Positions 9,826-18,932 of a stretch of DNA of 64,000 nucleotides are shown here, piece by piece. The notes beneath the pieces are model-generated. The model ran no database searches, was not told the origin of the DNA, and worked only from the letters and a program-made list of their open reading frames with translations. This stretch comes from Martensiomyces pterosporus (taxonomy: Eukaryota; Kickxellomycota; Kickxellomycetes; Kickxellales; Kickxellaceae): positions 62,001-126,000 of the forward strand of contig MU603934.1 of assembly GCA_025201845.1 (NCBI GenBank), given 5' to 3'. Position 1 is the stretch's first letter. The number at the start of each line of letters is the position of its first letter. Made by a program: the position numbers and the translations under genes.

Positions 9826-10629
9826 ATGGGAAGCCACATCGTCATATCAAACACGTTCGGCTACCTGTCGATAGCATGCTGGTTCGTCGTCCTGGTGCCT
9901 CAAATCCACCTCAACGCCAAGCGCAAGTCGTGCGAGGGCGTTTCCCTGGCGTTCTACCTCATGTGGTCGCTCGGTGACCTGCTCAACCTCGGTGGTGCCC
10001 TGATGGAGAACATGATCCAGACAGCCGTGCTCCTGCCGCTCTACTACATAGTAACAGACTGCGTTGTCCTCACGCAATTCTACCTGTACCGCAACAACCA
10101 TTCAAGCGAAAGCGAGAGCGATGAAGAGCGTCCGCTCCTCTCCTCCCAGCAGACCTCTGGCAGCAGCAGCAGCAGCTTGGCGAAGCGCAAGCGCAGCAGC
10201 TGGTATATTCGGCCTCTGCTTGCACTGGCTGCCGTTCTCCTGGCAGTCACTTTCATCGCTCATCTGTTTGCAACAAACCCCGAGTGGCTCGCCCACATCG
10301 ACTTGCGCAAAGCCATCGCCCAGTCCTGCGGATACCTATCGGCCGCCGTATACCTGGGCGCCTATATCCCGCAGCTCGTTCAGAACTACAGGTCCAAATC
10401 CACAGAAGGCCTCTCGATATTCATGTTCCTTCTGGTCATCTTGGCCAACCTCACCTACTGCATGTCCATTCTGACCGCCCAAAGGCCGACCTACGAGTTC
10501 CTGAAAAAATACGCTCCTTGGCTGCTCGGCGCTGCTGGAACCATCTGGCTCGAGCTCGGCGTCCTGTACCAATTTTACATCTACCGCGGCAACACTCACC
10601 ACGGCCACCCGCACCAGCACGCAAGCTAG
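9826..10629 (+). CDS. PQ-loop repeat protein, Ypq/PQLC2-type lysosomal or vacuolar amino-acid transporter
   Basis: 267 residues from the ATG at 9826. Two PQ-loop repeats are clear: VVLVPQIHLNAKRKSCEGVS (PQ at residues 25-26) and GAYIPQLVQNYRSKSTEGLS (PQ near 182). Each sits at the start of a three-helix bundle, giving seven hydrophobic segments in all, and the loops carry the K/R-S-x-EG-x-S continuation typical of the family. The central cytosolic loop is Ser-rich with an acidic part (SESESDEERPLLSS) whose ERPLL is an acidic dileucine-type sorting signal, in line with vacuole targeting. The tail is His-rich. Family members Ypq1-3 and PQLC2 export cationic amino acids from the vacuole or lysosome; the exact substrate here is inferred. 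Confidence 0.9.
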   Translation: MGSHIVISNTFGYLSIACWFVVLVPQIHLNAKRKSCEGVSLAFYLMWSLGDLLNLGGALMENMIQTAVLLPLYYIVTDCVVLTQFYLYRNNHSSESESDEERPLLSSQQTSGSSSSSLAKRKRSSWYIRPLLALAAVLLAVTFIAHLFATNPEWLAHIDLRKAIAQSCGYLSAAVYLGAYIPQLVQNYRSKSTEGLSIFMFLLVILANLTYCMSILTAQRPTYEFLKKYAPWLLGAAGTIWLELGVLYQFYIYRGNTHHGHPHQHAS

Positions 10630-10836
10630 CCTCTTCTTCGACTGTATTTGTTTTTGAAATAGATCACATAGCGCTATATTTATAAGGGCCATGCCGAAGC
10701 TACCAACATCGCACTGCCTGCTCTCTTTTTCTGCGTCCGCGTCTTTGGGACCTCGCGCTTTTGCTTCTCCAGCATCGCAGCACAACGAAAATGAGCAGGC
10801 GGTTTAGTACAGCGCACCTGCTCACATATGGACTGT

Positions 10837-13694
10837 CTAGCTAACCTGGGCAAAGCTTTCCGAGACCTGCTTCAAATACCCCAGCGTGTCGGCCGGCACC
10901 TCGGTGCCCATCATATAGATCAGGTACTTGAACAGATGCTTCAGGTCATCCGAGCTGATGCCCAAGAACAGCCCGCTATGCGCCTCGTCAGACTCCAGCA
11001 TCTTTGAAGCGGCGCTCCCCGAGGCATCCGGCCCTCTCGCGCCAGATCCATTCTCGCGGCACTTGCGAGCATACACGTCCTGGCACCTATCCGCCATATC
11101 TAGCGACTGCTGGATCTGCCTCGACCTAGCGATGAAATTGCACAAGCGCACCGCCCACTTGCACGCCCTATCCCACGCATCAGTTGGTGACATGCGCATG
11201 ATGCCCTCGCCTGTTGCAACCTCTATGTCCCTCAGCCTCCGTCCTGTAATGAAGTAGAACATCGCTCCAACCGTCTCGCCATCCAAGCATTGAATTTGGT
11301 TGCACGCAAGTGTGATCACGTGGTAGCACAGAAGCGGCTCGGCAACTACCATTGAGTGGAACAGGCGACTTTCCATTCGACGCAGCAGTCTGTCGCGCTC
11401 GGGGCCATGTTTAACGACGAACGATGCTGGAAACCTTTGCGTGCTGCTGCTACTCGCTGGCGCACGCCAGTACCGGAATCCCTCCATACTTGTGACCATG
11501 TGGTTGAAGTCGAACTGCCGCGTGCCGCTTGCCAGTGGGTGGCACCTGAAGAATAGCCTGTAAACAGGCGAAAGCACAGGCAGCCCCATGAAAAAGAACG
11601 GACCCATCATCGTCGATATGCGCTCAGGCGTGATCTCCGCTCCAGAACCGTCTTTAGGCGCAATAGCCGTTGCACGCCGCGGACTCGTCCTATCGTCCCG
11701 ACGATTGCCCCCTGCCTCCGAGCTATTCTCGGCCGGTCGATACGCATCTGGCATTGAGCGGTGCTCATGCGAAGAGGACCGGGAGTCTCGGTCGCCCGCA
11801 AAACGGCCATAGGAAGAATTATAGCCAAGCCGCGAACTCATGTGGTTGCCGTTGTACTGAATGCGACTGTTGATGGACGATGCGCCGACGATGCCAATGT
11901 CGCGCACCCTGCCGCGGTTAGACCGAGACGTGGACAAGGCCGACGCCCGGTCGATCAGGTCGTCCGAGTCTGACTCACTACTGTCGTTGCCAGAGTCAAA
12001 CATCATGACGTTTTCCAGCCGCGGGCTCCTGCGATTGCGCTTTGACAGCCGCTCAGGAGAGGAGTCATCGTCGTCATGCACATGCTTCGACCTGCCTTTA
12101 ATCGACAGTGCTTCCTGTGTAGAGCTGCCATGCGTAAACGAGTTCTGGCTGTTGCTCCAGCTCCGGCTCGAGTCTCTCGATCTGCTGCGCATTGAACGCG
12201 AAGATCGAGGGTTGCGCTCGCTTCGCGAGGAGCCTCTGGTGTCTTTACTCGATTTTAGCGCAGAATCAGCAGCCCGGGCTGATATCTCACGCTTCGAATA
12301 GTCATTTGGCACAGTGGCATCGACCTTTGGCGGCTCACTAGGACTGGCCGAAGAGGCTGAGACGCTGCCCTTGATCGAGAGGACCACTTCGCTGCTGGAT
12401 CTGGCGGATTTAGAGGCAGCCGATGCAATCGGCGTGTTTGCATTTGTAGGCGGTGATGGTACAACGGGCTTTGCAACAGAAGATGCTGCTTGTTTTTGAG
12501 CGGTCACGGGTTTTTGGATTGACACGGGCATCTGTGCTGCTGTTGCTGGCTTTTGCGCTGTTGTTGGACTCTGCACTGTTGCTGATTTCTGCACTGTTGC
12601 TGGCTTTTGCACCAGTGTTGACTTCTGCACTGGCGTTGACTTCTGCACTGGTGTTGACTTCTGCACTGGTGTTGACTTCTGCACTGGTGTTGACTTCTGT
12701 GCTGCGGTGGGCTTTTGGACTGCTGCCTGTTTATGTAGCGTTACTGGCATCTGCGCGGTTGCTGGCTGCGGCTGGCGGGGCGTTGGAGGCTTTGGCGTAG
12801 CGGCTACGCTGTTGACAGGAGTTGTAGATTTTTGTGTAAGAGGCAAGCTCACCGGAGTCCCCACTGACTGCTTCCCAGTCACGGCTGGCAGAGATTGGTT
12901 TGGCGCTTTCGTTGGTGTAGACGTAGGCATCGCAATTGGCGTCGGTTTCGGCTTTGGCATTGGAACCTGCACGGGCGTAGGCGCTACAGCACTAGAAGCC
13001 GTAGGAGCTTTCAGCTCTGCTGCTAGCACTGGCGTTGCCGCTTTTGGGGCTGCCGCCATTGCAGTTGGTGAGGCGGCAGCAGTGGTCACAGCCGGCGGAG
13101 GAATTGACGCCGCAGGCAAGGTGGCCAGATACACACAATCGTCCTCGGCAGGCACACTAGCTGTCTGCTCTGCTACCAGTGGCCTAGGAGGAACCAAATT
13201 CGCAGTCTCTTGCTGCTGGATACTCGTGGTAGCGGCCAGAAAAGCCGCTTTCATAGAGGCCGGCACGCCGGCTAGCAAAGCTGCACGGAGTTGTGGATTG
13301 TTCGTGGCCTGTGCCGCAAGCAGGGCCTGCAGCTGTGCTCGCTGCGCGGAGACGACAGACTGTTGCCCCTGGGCATTCAGTAGGTCCTGCAGGGGCTTTG
13401 CAGTTTGCGGATCCAAAACACTGGCGAAGTTCTGAGGAGGACCTCGATGCTGTGCCTGTTGCTGCTGTACCTGTTGCTGCTGTGCATGTTGCTGCTGTGC
13501 CTGCTGCTTCTGTGCTTGTTGTTGCTGTGCTTGTTGCTGCTGTGCTTGTTGCTGCTGTGCTTGTTGCTGCTGTGCTTGTTGCTGCTGTGCCAGCTGCTGC
13601 TGTGCTTGTTGCTGCTGTGCCAGCTGCTGCTGTGCTTGTTGCTGCTGTGCCAGCTGCTGCTGTGCTTGTTGCTGTTGCCATAGCTGTTGCCATA

Positions 13695-13777
<83 letters not shown>

Positions 13778-14499
13778 GATAAATTCGGCGAGAATGCGTA
13801 CGCCATTGAGCTTCTGCTGCCGATGCTTACGGAAGGGGAAAGGCGGTTGGGGTTGTGCAGGGGACTCACTGGCGCGCAAGTTGGCACAGGTGCAGTCGGG
13901 GCAGCAGGGTTCACCACTCCATATACGCTATGGCCATGCATTACAGACGGAGAAATAGCACGCATAGAAGTCAAACCTGAGGCTGTCGGAGAGACCATAC
14001 CGCCACTGACATGACCCTGCTGCGCGCCGGTGAGCCCGATCGAAGTTCGAGAGGCGCCTGCAATAGGTAGCGACGGACTGGCAGCAGTAGGCGTTGCTGA
14101 GGCAGCCTTGAACGCCTGAATCTGTGCGACAATGAGAGAGTTTGTCTGCGACTGCAGCCTTTCCTGCGTTTTCGCCTGTGCCTGAAGCTGCTCCATTTCG
14201 CCCTGCATGTGCTTCACCGATACCCACGTCTGCTCCTGGCGGCTGTGCAGCGAGTTGAGAATGCGGCTTTGGGTCACAATGGCATCGGTTGCTTGCTTGA
14301 TATCTGCCAGTGCGCTTTGCAGCAGCTTGCTGTTATCGCTAACGCTCTTTTCGAGTGACTGCAGCGCAGTTTCCAGCCGCTGGGTATGCTCGGCAGTTGC
14401 CGGGAGTTCGGGCTCATCTATTTGTGCGCAAACTCGGTTGATGCTTTCAAGCAAAGCGCTGACCTGGGTGCTTTCAGCCATAGACGACTGCTCGTACAT
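10837..14499 (-). CDS. Large polyglutamine protein of unknown family with a conserved-looking C-terminal region
   Basis: A 1220-residue uninterrupted ORF from an ATG. Residues about 1-120 look like coiled coil (SALLESINRVCAQIDEP, LETALQSLEKSVSDNSKLL). A Ser/Pro segment is followed by a pure run of about 27 Gln, then LWQQLW and many QQQAQQQL units. Next come a Thr/Pro/Ala/Lys-rich part with tandem QKSTPV units and an SR-like region (RSSRSMRSRSRDSSRSWS). The last 250 residues differ: they are hydrophobic and balanced (MMGPFFFMGLPVLSPVYRLF, EPLLCYHVITLACNQIQCL, RACKWAVRLCNFIARSRQIQ) and probably fold, with a final amphipathic helix. I match none of this to a known family. The composition suggests a nuclear regulatory or RNA-related scaffold, which is only a guess. 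It converges on the PQ-loop gene (208 bases apart). Confidence 0.75.
12611..12705. repeat. 18-base tandem repeat encoding QKSTPV units
   Basis: Four to five head-to-tail copies of an 18-base unit (plus-strand GTTGACTTCTGCACTGGT) lie inside the polyQ gene and code for six-residue QKSTPV units. Copies are almost identical at the DNA level, which suggests recent expansion. Degenerate relatives (VQKPATVQKSATVQSPT) continue on the downstream side. Confidence 0.85.
13440..13690. repeat. Gln/Ala-rich trinucleotide repeat block
   Basis: An imperfect array of CTGCTGTGCTTGTTG-type units on the plus strand encodes QQQAQ and QQQLA units on the minus strand. It borders the pure Gln tract and forms with it one 330-base low-complexity block. 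Confidence 0.85.
13696..13776. repeat. Pure polyglutamine tract, about 27 codons
   Basis: 81 bases of alternating CTG and TTG on the plus strand, which read CAG and CAA on the coding strand. Regular CAA interruption tends to make such tracts more stable than pure CAG. Confidence 0.95.
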
Positions 14500-15074
14500 G
14501 AAAAAGCGCGTTTTCTCTCGGGCAAGGCTCTGACGGGTTGCGGTGCTCTCGCGTTCATACGGCCCCAGCTCTCGGGCAAGAACAGTGTGTTGGTAGTGGT
14601 GCTAGTGTGGAGTTGGCCAGATAATGGGCAGCGGTTGCTCCTAAAGAGAGGGGGAAAAAACCTGTGTTAGTACTACAGACAAAGATGGAAACCCATTTGG
14701 TTGAAAAGAGAAGCGAGGGAGTTTTGCGGGTGTCGGATCGAGGCACCTTCGTTTTATGCCCTTTGGCGTTCATGGGAGTTTTAGGAGCGCTCACGGGCAA
14801 GGCAGGAGAAGAAATAATGGGCCACCGGCGGGTGGGCGGAGCATCAGCGGCTGATCGAATCCCCTTTCTTCCAGCCACCCGGCCTGCTCCCCTCTACGCG
14901 CCATGCGCACCGAACGGGAGGAAGCGGGGCAGCGCCGCCGTGTGGCCTCTGTCTCCTGACCAATATGAACAGCAGCTCAGCAAGGAGCGCATACTGGAAA
15001 CAGCAGGCTCCACGCATCATATTTAGGTTATTGTTTACTCGGAATGAGTGGCTCCCTAACACACGAGAAAAGGA
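14500..15074. other. Intergenic region upstream of the polyQ gene
   Basis: About 575 bases with no supported gene. It should contain the minus-strand promoter of the polyQ gene; I see no clear TATA box. Confidence 0.4.
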
Positions 15075-15683
15075 CTAGCAAAGGAGCAGTGCGGGCATCT
15101 GCGAGCTGTTGTCTCGGTTGAGCTGGAAAAGTGCAACCAGAATGTGCGCCCACCCACTGCGTGTCTTCTCCAGCACCCGGCCCAGTCCGGCGCGGGCTTT
15201 GAACTGCAGGCGCCGCACCCTGCCGCCCAGGGAACGAGGTGGCGGCAGTGGGTGCGCGGCGTCCAAGTCAAGCCGCCCGCTTGCTGCGCGTGATAGATGA
15301 TCAGCAGCCTCGCGTCCCATCACAGCATCAGTGCACTTTGTTTCAAACGCAGTAGCCACGCTGTTTAAATCGCCATCGTCGCCGCCATCACCACGACCAA
15401 AGCCATCAAAGTAGCCAGTGCCGGCTTGCCCGCCGCTGGGCACAGGTCTTGCCGCTGCAGACGCTTGGTGTGGGAAAGGCTGGTCGTCTGCATGGTATCT
15501 GCGCATTTCGGGCGCGTCCTCTCCGACCAGCGTGGTATAGGAGAAGCTGCGCTGCCGGGCTCCCCAAGATGGCCCCACACCAATCGACCGCAGGTGGCGA
15601 ATATTGGCACTGGGAGTGCGACGGGAGTCTGGTGCTGGTGCTCGTACCGCGTGGATGGGCAACAACACGGGTACCAGCAACAT
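15075..15683 (-). CDS. Hypothetical protein, possible mitochondrial presequence
   Basis: 202 residues from the ATG at 15683. The N-terminus (LLVPVLLPIHAVRAPAPDSR and following) is hydrophobic then basic with no acidic residue for about 50 positions, as in mitochondrial presequences. A Gly/Asp-rich linker follows, and a C-terminal part rich in Arg, Leu and Ala (VRRLQFKARAGLGRVLEKTR, GWAHILVALFQLN) could form amphipathic helices. No family is recognised. Long frames also exist on the opposite strand, so this is only a moderately supported gene and may lack exons. Confidence 0.35.
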   Translation of the reverse strand: MLLVPVLLPIHAVRAPAPDSRRTPSANIRHLRSIGVGPSWGARQRSFSYTTLVGEDAPEMRRYHADDQPFPHQASAAARPVPSGGQAGTGYFDGFGRGDGGDDGDLNSVATAFETKCTDAVMGREAADHLSRAASGRLDLDAAHPLPPPRSLGGRVRRLQFKARAGLGRVLEKTRSGWAHILVALFQLNRDNSSQMPALLLC

Positions 15684-16286
15684 GGCTTCTTTATTTCTGA
15701 GTTTAGATATCGATACGATGCAATGCCACCAAGAATATGCGGCCAGGTGCCTCAAGTGCTAATGGAACGCAAGATATGCAAGTTCAGTACAGGCGAGGAG
15801 TATGAGCTGTAAACAGGTATCAGCAGTGGGCGAAAGCGAGAGACAGGGAAGAAGGATAAGAGTATGCAAGCTCTAGATTCCTGCGCATCTTCTCGTATTT
15901 TCTCCCTGCACCTGCGCCCTCTCTGCAATGGCGCCGTGTTAGGGCCGATAGTATAGCAATGCATGCCCAGGGCAGCTTGTCCCAGCACAATGTCAATACA
16001 AGCATCCTCTAATCTCTTGTTTTTATTTCTACTCGCAGGGCGCTCTAGCTTAGCCAAAATGGCACCGCAGATGTATTGTGGTCGGGTGAGAATAAGCCGC
16101 ACTTTTCACCTCACATGCAGTGGCGGCCAAGTGCAACGGCGCTTGCATGGTGCTGTTTCGCGAGGAGCGAGAGGCCTGCTTGCCACTGCCACTTAGCACT
16201 CAGCAAACACGAAGGGCTGCTGCTGCAATGCCACGCGCATTCTCTCCACCACCAGGGAGCTGCACGGCGAAGTGGAGCGCGTGGTG
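15684..16286. other. Intergenic stretch between hypothetical and NOX-like genes
   Basis: About 600 bases without a supported gene. It should combine the 3' flank of the NOX-like gene and the promoter of the hypothetical gene. Confidence 0.4.
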
Positions 16287-18134
16287 CTAGTATGGCTCGT
16301 CGTGCACCTCCAGCCATGTCCGCTGCTTTCGAAGCAAGCGGTATCCCCAGTGGTGGGCTGCCTTGCTAGTGTCCTTGCAGAGCCCGGGCGGCCCGCAGAT
16401 AAACACGCCGATTCTCCTGTGCGGCGCCATCTTTGCAACTTCGCCAATGACCTCTCTCAAAGGCGGGCGGCCAAAAGTGGCAGTGCCCAGGTCGTTGTGC
16501 TGGACGTCCGTCTGTCGCGGCTCCCCGTTCGAGACCTCGTCGATGCTCTGGTTCTCCGCAAAATCAATCTGGGCGCTTTCAGAAGCACGCGCCTGGCTCG
16601 AGTCCCCGCGCTGCTCCTCTTCGTCGTCCTCGCGCGTATAGTACAGATGCAAAGCCACGTTCAGCCCCGCATCCTTGACTGTGCGCCAGAGATCCGGATA
16701 CCAGCTGAAGCAATCCGTGGTACGCACAACCCAAATCAGATCAATGAGCGGCTGGCCGTGTGGGTCGTTCGCTGATTCCTGGAGTCGGCCTGCGGCCGAG
16801 TAGAGGAACGACACCATGGAGTTCATGCCATTGCCACCAGCAACAAGGATCACTTGCTTGTAGGTGGATGCAAACTCAACTGAACCAGTATAGGGCCCGT
16901 CGATGCACAGGCTGGGCAAATCGTGAGTCTCGCCAACCACGCTGTATGGTGGGTGTGCAGTGCCGTCGCTGTGGTGCACCGTGATCCGCGGACTGCCCAG
17001 CTTGCTCGAAGTGGTGGCATCCTCGTCCCACGACCTCCGGGATGATCTATCTGAGCCACTGCTGTTGCGGCGGGATTTGCCCTTGGCATCCTTTGACTTG
17101 CTGCGCGTGCACTCCTTAACGAACCACTCTGGGGCCCCCAGACGCTTGGCAAAGGCAAGGGTCCAGTCACCACGAACCTTGAGCTGGAAGGTGTATCCCT
17201 CGCGGTCCTTGGGGTCGCTGACAAGCGTAAATGGATGCCACTGGAACCTTGACACGGACGGGCAGTTGACGCGAATGTGCTGGCCATGGCGGAACCTGAA
17301 CCCCGGCCCAGAAAAACGCACTTCAGCGGAGCACCCGGGGAAGAACCGCACCCACTCGATGCGTGCAAACCCGCGAATGCGGCGGATGTAGCGCCACCCC
17401 TTGTCGAGGACAAACAGAGCCAGAGGTGCCGAGACGTACTTGTGGATCTTTCTGCGCTCCTTGCCGTGGACGTAGAGCATGGGTATGACGATGACGAAAA
17501 TAATCGTGTGGCTGTACCTGAACAGCTCAAAGCGCTTCCTCCTGATCGGTCCAATGGCCAAAATCATCATGGCAAGGAGCAGAACCAAAAGCACATGTCC
17601 AGTCCACCCCGAGACCCTCTCAATCAAATAGTACCTGTATGTGTGCCGGGAGAAGAACGAGCGCGACACCTCGTACAGCCCCTTGTACTCGCCGACAGTA
17701 TGGATGAGCGAGAACTTCACAACAAAGAGCCCCGTCAGCCGGTGGACGGCAAGGTTGCGCTCAAAGTTGATAAACCGCGGGAGGAAAGTCAGCCGGAGGA
17801 ACCGCATGGTCTCTTGGCACTGCGCCAACAGGGCAATGGCCAGATCCAGCATGATGATGTCCATGGCCAGGTCGTTAATGAAGTACATCCGCACAGGCAG
17901 GCTGTCGCTTGTGCCACGCAGGTAGATACCCAGCATGGCAAAGTGGTAGATGAGGAAGATGGAGTAGAACACGGCCCGGGATATAGTGATCTCGGGGATC
18001 CTACCTGGGATCTTTTTGGCAAAGCGCTTGACCTTGTTCCAAACAAGCCTGCTTTTGGCTGGCGGCTCTTGCGTTTGTGTCTGGTTAGCGTGCCCCGAGG
18101 ACGAGACGCTCAGTCTCGTACTATCAGCCGCCAT
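16287..18134 (-). CDS. NADPH oxidase / ferric reductase-like flavocytochrome
   Basis: 615 residues from the ATG at 18134. The N-terminal half has about six membrane spans with paired haem ligands: AVHRLTG...SLIHTVGE (His-x13-His) and FRYSHTII...MLYVHG (His-x13-His). The C-terminal half is a ferredoxin-reductase module. It has FAD-binding HPFTLVSDP near residue 299, the GPYTG pyridine-nucleotide loop near 415, VAGGNGMNSM near 434 and CGPPGLCKD near 579. A basic Ser-rich insertion (SKSKDAKGKSRRNSSGSDRS) separates FAD and NADPH parts and may be regulatory. There are no EF-hands. The family moves electrons from NADPH across the membrane to oxygen or to iron/copper. The four-His pattern and size fit fungal Nox as well as Fre proteins; I cannot decide between them. 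Confidence 0.85.
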   Translation of the reverse strand: MAADSTRLSVSSSGHANQTQTQEPPAKSRLVWNKVKRFAKKIPGRIPEITISRAVFYSIFLIYHFAMLGIYLRGTSDSLPVRMYFINDLAMDIIMLDLAIALLAQCQETMRFLRLTFLPRFINFERNLAVHRLTGLFVVKFSLIHTVGEYKGLYEVSRSFFSRHTYRYYLIERVSGWTGHVLLVLLLAMMILAIGPIRRKRFELFRYSHTIIFVIVIPMLYVHGKERRKIHKYVSAPLALFVLDKGWRYIRRIRGFARIEWVRFFPGCSAEVRFSGPGFRFRHGQHIRVNCPSVSRFQWHPFTLVSDPKDREGYTFQLKVRGDWTLAFAKRLGAPEWFVKECTRSKSKDAKGKSRRNSSGSDRSSRRSWDEDATTSSKLGSPRITVHHSDGTAHPPYSVVGETHDLPSLCIDGPYTGSVEFASTYKQVILVAGGNGMNSMVSFLYSAAGRLQESANDPHGQPLIDLIWVVRTTDCFSWYPDLWRTVKDAGLNVALHLYYTREDDEEEQRGDSSQARASESAQIDFAENQSIDEVSNGEPRQTDVQHNDLGTATFGRPPLREVIGEVAKMAPHRRIGVFICGPPGLCKDTSKAAHHWGYRLLRKQRTWLEVHDEPY

Positions 18135-18932
18135 TCTATACAGGTGTTTATGTGGACAAGGCGTCTTTACAGGGCTGCAGCAACAAAAAGTACAGGTAGA
18201 GATACACGAGCCTGAAAATGGAAATGTCAAGCAACAGACAAGACAAGGAATAGGAAATACAACAAGGAGAAAGAAAATGCGAGTCTACAGCTGTCGGCAA
18301 GCCTCATTTTCCTGCGCACACATCTGATGCCCCGTGTGTTTTAAGGGCGCCAGACTTCCAGTCTTCGCTCTCTGCCGCCTATTTTATTGCTGCAATTCCC
18401 GCTCAGCGACTGAGAGCGGCGAGTACCAGTAGTGCAAGGCGAAAGGGTGGCCTGACGCTTCCATTCACCGTTCCAGGCTAGAACACAAAGAAGGCCCCTC
18501 TCCCCCACTCTCCCGCCCACTCAACGGCTTAAACTGGCGAAAATGTTGGCTGTGTGAGCATGGCAGAGTGGGAGGCGGGCAGGCGGGCGTGGCGAATAAA
18601 TATGCTGGCGGACCGCAGAGCACCTGCTCGCACTTTATCTGTTCGGCGCAATTATTGCATCCAGCAGCCATTGGCTGTGTCCAAGGAGCAACTCGAATGC
18701 TCCATTTCTCGGAGCATGCGGCTGAAAGATTCTAGGGAGAGACATGGGGACCTTGTTTCCTTATCCGATGAACGAACCTTCTAAATCGTGCATGAATATC
18801 AGGAATGTGGAACGCGACAGAGGAGATCGGATGTTCCGTGCCGCCCTCCGCAGGCACAGAGCACGGCGCCGGACCGAGGGACAGCCAGGCCCTTGCACAC
18901 GCGCTGCGCCAGGCTGTTTCTTGGCTGGCGCT
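18135..18932. other. Intergenic region upstream of the NOX-like gene
   Basis: No supported gene. Purine-rich segments on the plus strand (18230-18290) would be a pyrimidine-rich leader for the NOX-like gene on the minus strand. The right end is the 3' flank of the RalGAP-like gene. Confidence 0.4.
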
